Source: Liolophura sinensis
Taxonomy: Eukaryota > Mollusca > Polyplacophora > Chitonida > Chitonidae
Assembly (NCBI RefSeq): GCF_032854445.1
Contig: NC_088302.1
Location: 49,134,046 to 49,198,045 of the forward strand
Direction of reading: 5' to 3'
DNA length: 64,000 nt
A program made the translations under genes and the position numbers. Below, in pieces: positions 60,818-64,000 of this stretch. Every line of letters starts with the position of its first letter. Position 1 is the stretch's first letter. The notes under the pieces are model-generated. The model worked only from the letters and a program-made list of their open reading frames with translations. It was not told where the DNA came from and ran no database searches.

Positions 60818-63159
60818 AGGCCCACGTTTAAGGCGCTTATTTACATTTCATTGGAGATCTGTTTCCACCACTTGATATGGCAGTTAGGCCTACTTAATTT
60901 TGAGCTCCGTCTGTGAGCGAGTATCCACAAGTCACGTAAGAAAATCTGTCAATTACGTGCCAATAGCCGGTGGTTTAGACCTACTTTCTCAACTTATTTC
61001 ACTCATAAACTTCAACGCGGAATACACCGGTAAAAAAACAGATAAATATATATAGAAGAAATTTCCATCGGGAATATCGAAACCATATATGTAGGACTGA
61101 TTCGTGTTTTACTATAAAAATGACATGCGGAACTATTCATGCCAATAAACATAAGTATAATAAACAATATTTCAAAAAATGTTGTTTTTGATTAAACAGC
61201 AGAAATAATATATATTGCTGCTAACTCAGATACTGCTATACATATACTATGTATACATATTGATTAAACAAACAATGTGTTAAAGGCCATATATTATCTG
61301 TGCAAATTATTCACGGCATCTCCCTGACCTTGGTAATTGGTAATCTCATTGACAGTCACGTCTAACATCAAGCCTCCCTTTTTATTCAGCTTATCTCTCC
61401 AGGACATCAGTATTTCGAACGTCTATATACGACTATATCAGGCATACGCTTTGGTAATAAAACCTGAATGAAATTACCTTTGTTGATGGTAATATTAGCC
61501 GTATAACTAGACTGTTTACTTAACACGCCCTCGCTGAAACGTCACAACTTATCTATATATGTATGCCTAAATGCGGAATGATTACGATACATGTACATAT
61601 ACCCAATGTAGACACAGCACCACCCCCGCTTTCCTCGAAGTCACTCAGTCCTGTATATCAGTTCCTCACATACATACTGATAATTTTTGCCGGTAAAAGA
61701 GAGCAATCCGCTCGTCCTTCAAAACAGACCCGCATCTGCGCTTAATTTAAGGTCTGGAGAGATAGGAAACAGGTGTAGCTAATTATATTTTCCGACGTGG
61801 AAATTTTTTTTAGAATAAACTGAAATCTATAGGGCACGCAGGTAGGTTCAATAACCGCATTCCGGTTTTCTGGAAAATGTGTTTATTTAAGTCCATTTAT
61901 TTAAAGTCAACCGGTTTGTAAGCTGGCCCTGGATCAAATCAGGGTAGTAACGAGACATATTTGTAAGACTATATCACTATTAACTTGTTTTGAGAGAGGA
62001 TAACTACTTAATGGCTGTCTATACACATTTATAAAACCTATAAATGTCGTATGTGGTACGTGCATATATATGGTAACAAACTGAACTGTGATGTTTGTAA
62101 TAAAAGCAAACACCGATCGGCAAAAATATTGATGTCTGCTGAGCTAGTAATACTTCGTCATCAATCCGCGATATGAAATAAAAATATATGAAAATAAAAT
62201 TGCATAACGTATAATGACTGACTGCGACTCTAATACCTTAAACGATTAAGAAAAGAACGCTTTATTCACTTAAATTAATTGCCTACATTAAGAATACTTA
62301 CAGACTGGATTAAAAATAACACAGTCAAGAAATATTCAGGCCTACGGGTATGTACTGGATATACACAGGAGTGCAGTTAGTAATGGTACATGTAACTGGA
62401 TATTCAGCGATAACCAGACTAGGATGTGACAACAAACGCGTTTGTTAAGCCTTGGCATATTTCATCTGCGCCCAAGCGTGAAATCAAGGGCTCATGATAT
62501 GCTCGAGTTATAAATGTCTGCTCTGAACCTTTGTCCATGAAAGCTGTTGTAAATATTTTAGTTATGTATTTATTCGCACAAAATACTTATGTATGACACT
62601 GACTGGTATGTACATACATATACACATTTGATTCCTTATTAAGTTATACGTATTGACGTTTAAATACCAGTACAATTAGAGAAGTCGATTCGAACTCATC
62701 ATTCACGGTATAGATTATGCCTTCCAGCTATCAGTATGTTCCATGAATTTTGATTCTGTATTTCCGTCTTGCTGCGTTTATTTTTATCATGAAAATAATT
62801 CCACTTTTAGAAATCATGCTGAGCTACCCAGTACAAGTGACTTTTGGCTGACTGAAGCAAAACTGCGTGTCGTTACTTTTGCATTGTCTGACAGGACGGA
62901 ACAATGCCATTTGTAAATCACCTGTCACACAGTACTGTTAATGTTGTTCACCCATCTATAAAGCATGTTGGGACATATGCATGTACATTTATTTCCGTAT
63001 TGCTTGATTTCTTAATTATATCACGATTATAATTCCACATTTAGAAATCGCATAAATCTGCAGAGTAAAAGAGATGTGTTGATAAATTTATAATGCCTAA
63101 CAACTCAAAACCCTTTGATTTAAGCAACCAGGAGGAATATTATACTAAGGATAACCGAT
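60818..63159. other. Probable intron sequence, no recognised feature
   Basis: About 2.3 kb of AT-rich DNA after the claudin-like exon. I could not find a second exon encoding membrane helices, nor a known repeat. Confidence 0.5.
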
Positions 63160-63397
63160 AACCGAGGTGGTTAGCGTGCGCAATGACCCAGAAGCCAATG
63201 CGGTCGCTGTGAATTCAAGTTCAGCATATGATGGCTTACTCTCCAGCCATACGTGGAAAGGTCTGTCAGCAACCTGCTGATCGTCGTGTGCTTCCCTTGG
63301 ACTCTGCCCCGTTTCCTTTCATCAAAATCTAACCGCCGTCGTAAAAGTGAAATATCCTTGAGGACGGCAAAAAACACCAATCAAATAAATAAATAAA
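63160..63397 (+). mobile_element. SINE family 1, diverged copy
   Basis: Plus-oriented; head 'accgaggtggttagcgtgcg', B-box-like 'gaattcaagttcagc', body to 'gaggacggcaaaaaacacc' and an (AAAT)n tail. Short deletion in the head. Confidence 0.9.
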
Positions 63398-64000
63398 AAA
63401 ATATTAAAGATTACTGGGGTTACTGGTCCATTCCTTCATACATAAATTGATCGCCATCGTACCGGTGGACAATTCTTGAAAATGGCATTCAGCGACGATC
63501 AAATCAAAACATGGCCTAAATTACATGCATGCTGAGGACGTTTAATGGCGGGGTCTGTAGCGTTAAAACAGACATGCGTACACTAGCCGTCAAAATGGAC
63601 GTTCCGGGTCAGCAATCGCGAGATCAATTTCCAAAACAAGGTTTAACGCAAACCACAAAAGAACTAAGAAAGTAGCCTATATAAAGTAAGAAATTAGGAC
63701 GAATTCAAAGAGAAGCTGTCAGCAGTTTTCAATGTTGATGTAAAGAATGTTCAAGGCGGATGAACTGAATCACTATCCGAATAGTTTACCACATACTGGT
63801 GCTTGTCCATAATTTCAGCTGGCTTTGTTTGTGGCCATTGTTCATATATCCAATGCTTCGATCTAATTCAACACGATGAATAAAGTCTATAGCCCCAGGG
63901 TTAAGCTGAATAAGACAGAATTACGGAGAAAAATGCCACAAATCCTGAACACTGCTTCCATATTTACCTACATGGGAACTGTACTCATTGTAAATTTTAG

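Noticed and set aside
63817-63870. Possible second exon of the claudin-like gene after 'ataatttcag'
   Set aside because: In the required phase it reads AGFVCGHCSYIQC and soon stops, with no membrane helix as expected for the family.

Overview
This is a eukaryotic, almost certainly metazoan, nuclear window: AT-rich DNA carrying intron-rich genes with GT-AG introns, many tRNA-derived SINEs, MITE-like palindromes, minisatellites and microsatellites. The SINEs, with tails near 'gagtacggcgtaaaacacc' and 'aagtacgacgttaaacccc', look like families I associate with molluscs and other marine lophotrochozoans. That placement is from memory and unverified; the species cannot be named from the sequence.

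Layout. (1) 1-9.2 kb, minus strand: the 5' part of a CHD1/CHD2-type chromatin remodeller, including a 13-nt microexon, a non-coding first exon and a YY1-like promoter palindrome. (2) 9.2-13.3 kb: intergenic repeats. (3) 13.3-20.3 kb, plus strand: a complete six-exon alpha/beta-hydrolase-fold epoxide hydrolase (EPHX3/EPHX4-like, 344 aa). Its introns hold tandem partial copies of its own exons: a fragment of exon 1, two decayed exon 2 copies, and about eleven 116-bp units each carrying the 3' splice site plus the first 102 nt of exon 4, the exon with the catalytic nucleophile. (4) 24.4-30.6 kb, plus: a decayed copy of a sarcosine-oxidase-like FAD oxidoreductase. (5) 30.6-32.6 kb: Penelope-like, LINE and SINE fragments. 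(6) 32.6-37.5 kb, plus: the intact tandem paralogue of that oxidoreductase (six exons, 425 aa, C-terminal PKL). (7) 38.5-50.8 kb, minus: the complete 13-exon proteasome ATPase gene PSMC3/Rpt5 (428 aa). (8) 51-54.4 kb, plus: MRPS16, divergent from PSMC3 over a short shared promoter. Its second intron begins with a tandem array of copies of its own 5' splice site. (9) 54.4-59.6 kb: intergenic, with a 59-bp minisatellite and an 89-bp duplication. (10) 59.6 kb onward, plus: the first exon of a claudin/PMP22-family membrane protein, then repeats to the end.

Exon models were built by hand. For CHD1, the hydrolase, the oxidoreductase, PSMC3 and MRPS16, the splice phases close at every junction and the products match the known families from end to end. 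The genes are housekeeping or metabolic and do not form an operon or a single pathway. The most unusual signal is the repeated amplification of short DNA spanning exon-intron boundaries: the acceptor side of exon 4 in the hydrolase gene and the donor side of exon 2 in MRPS16.
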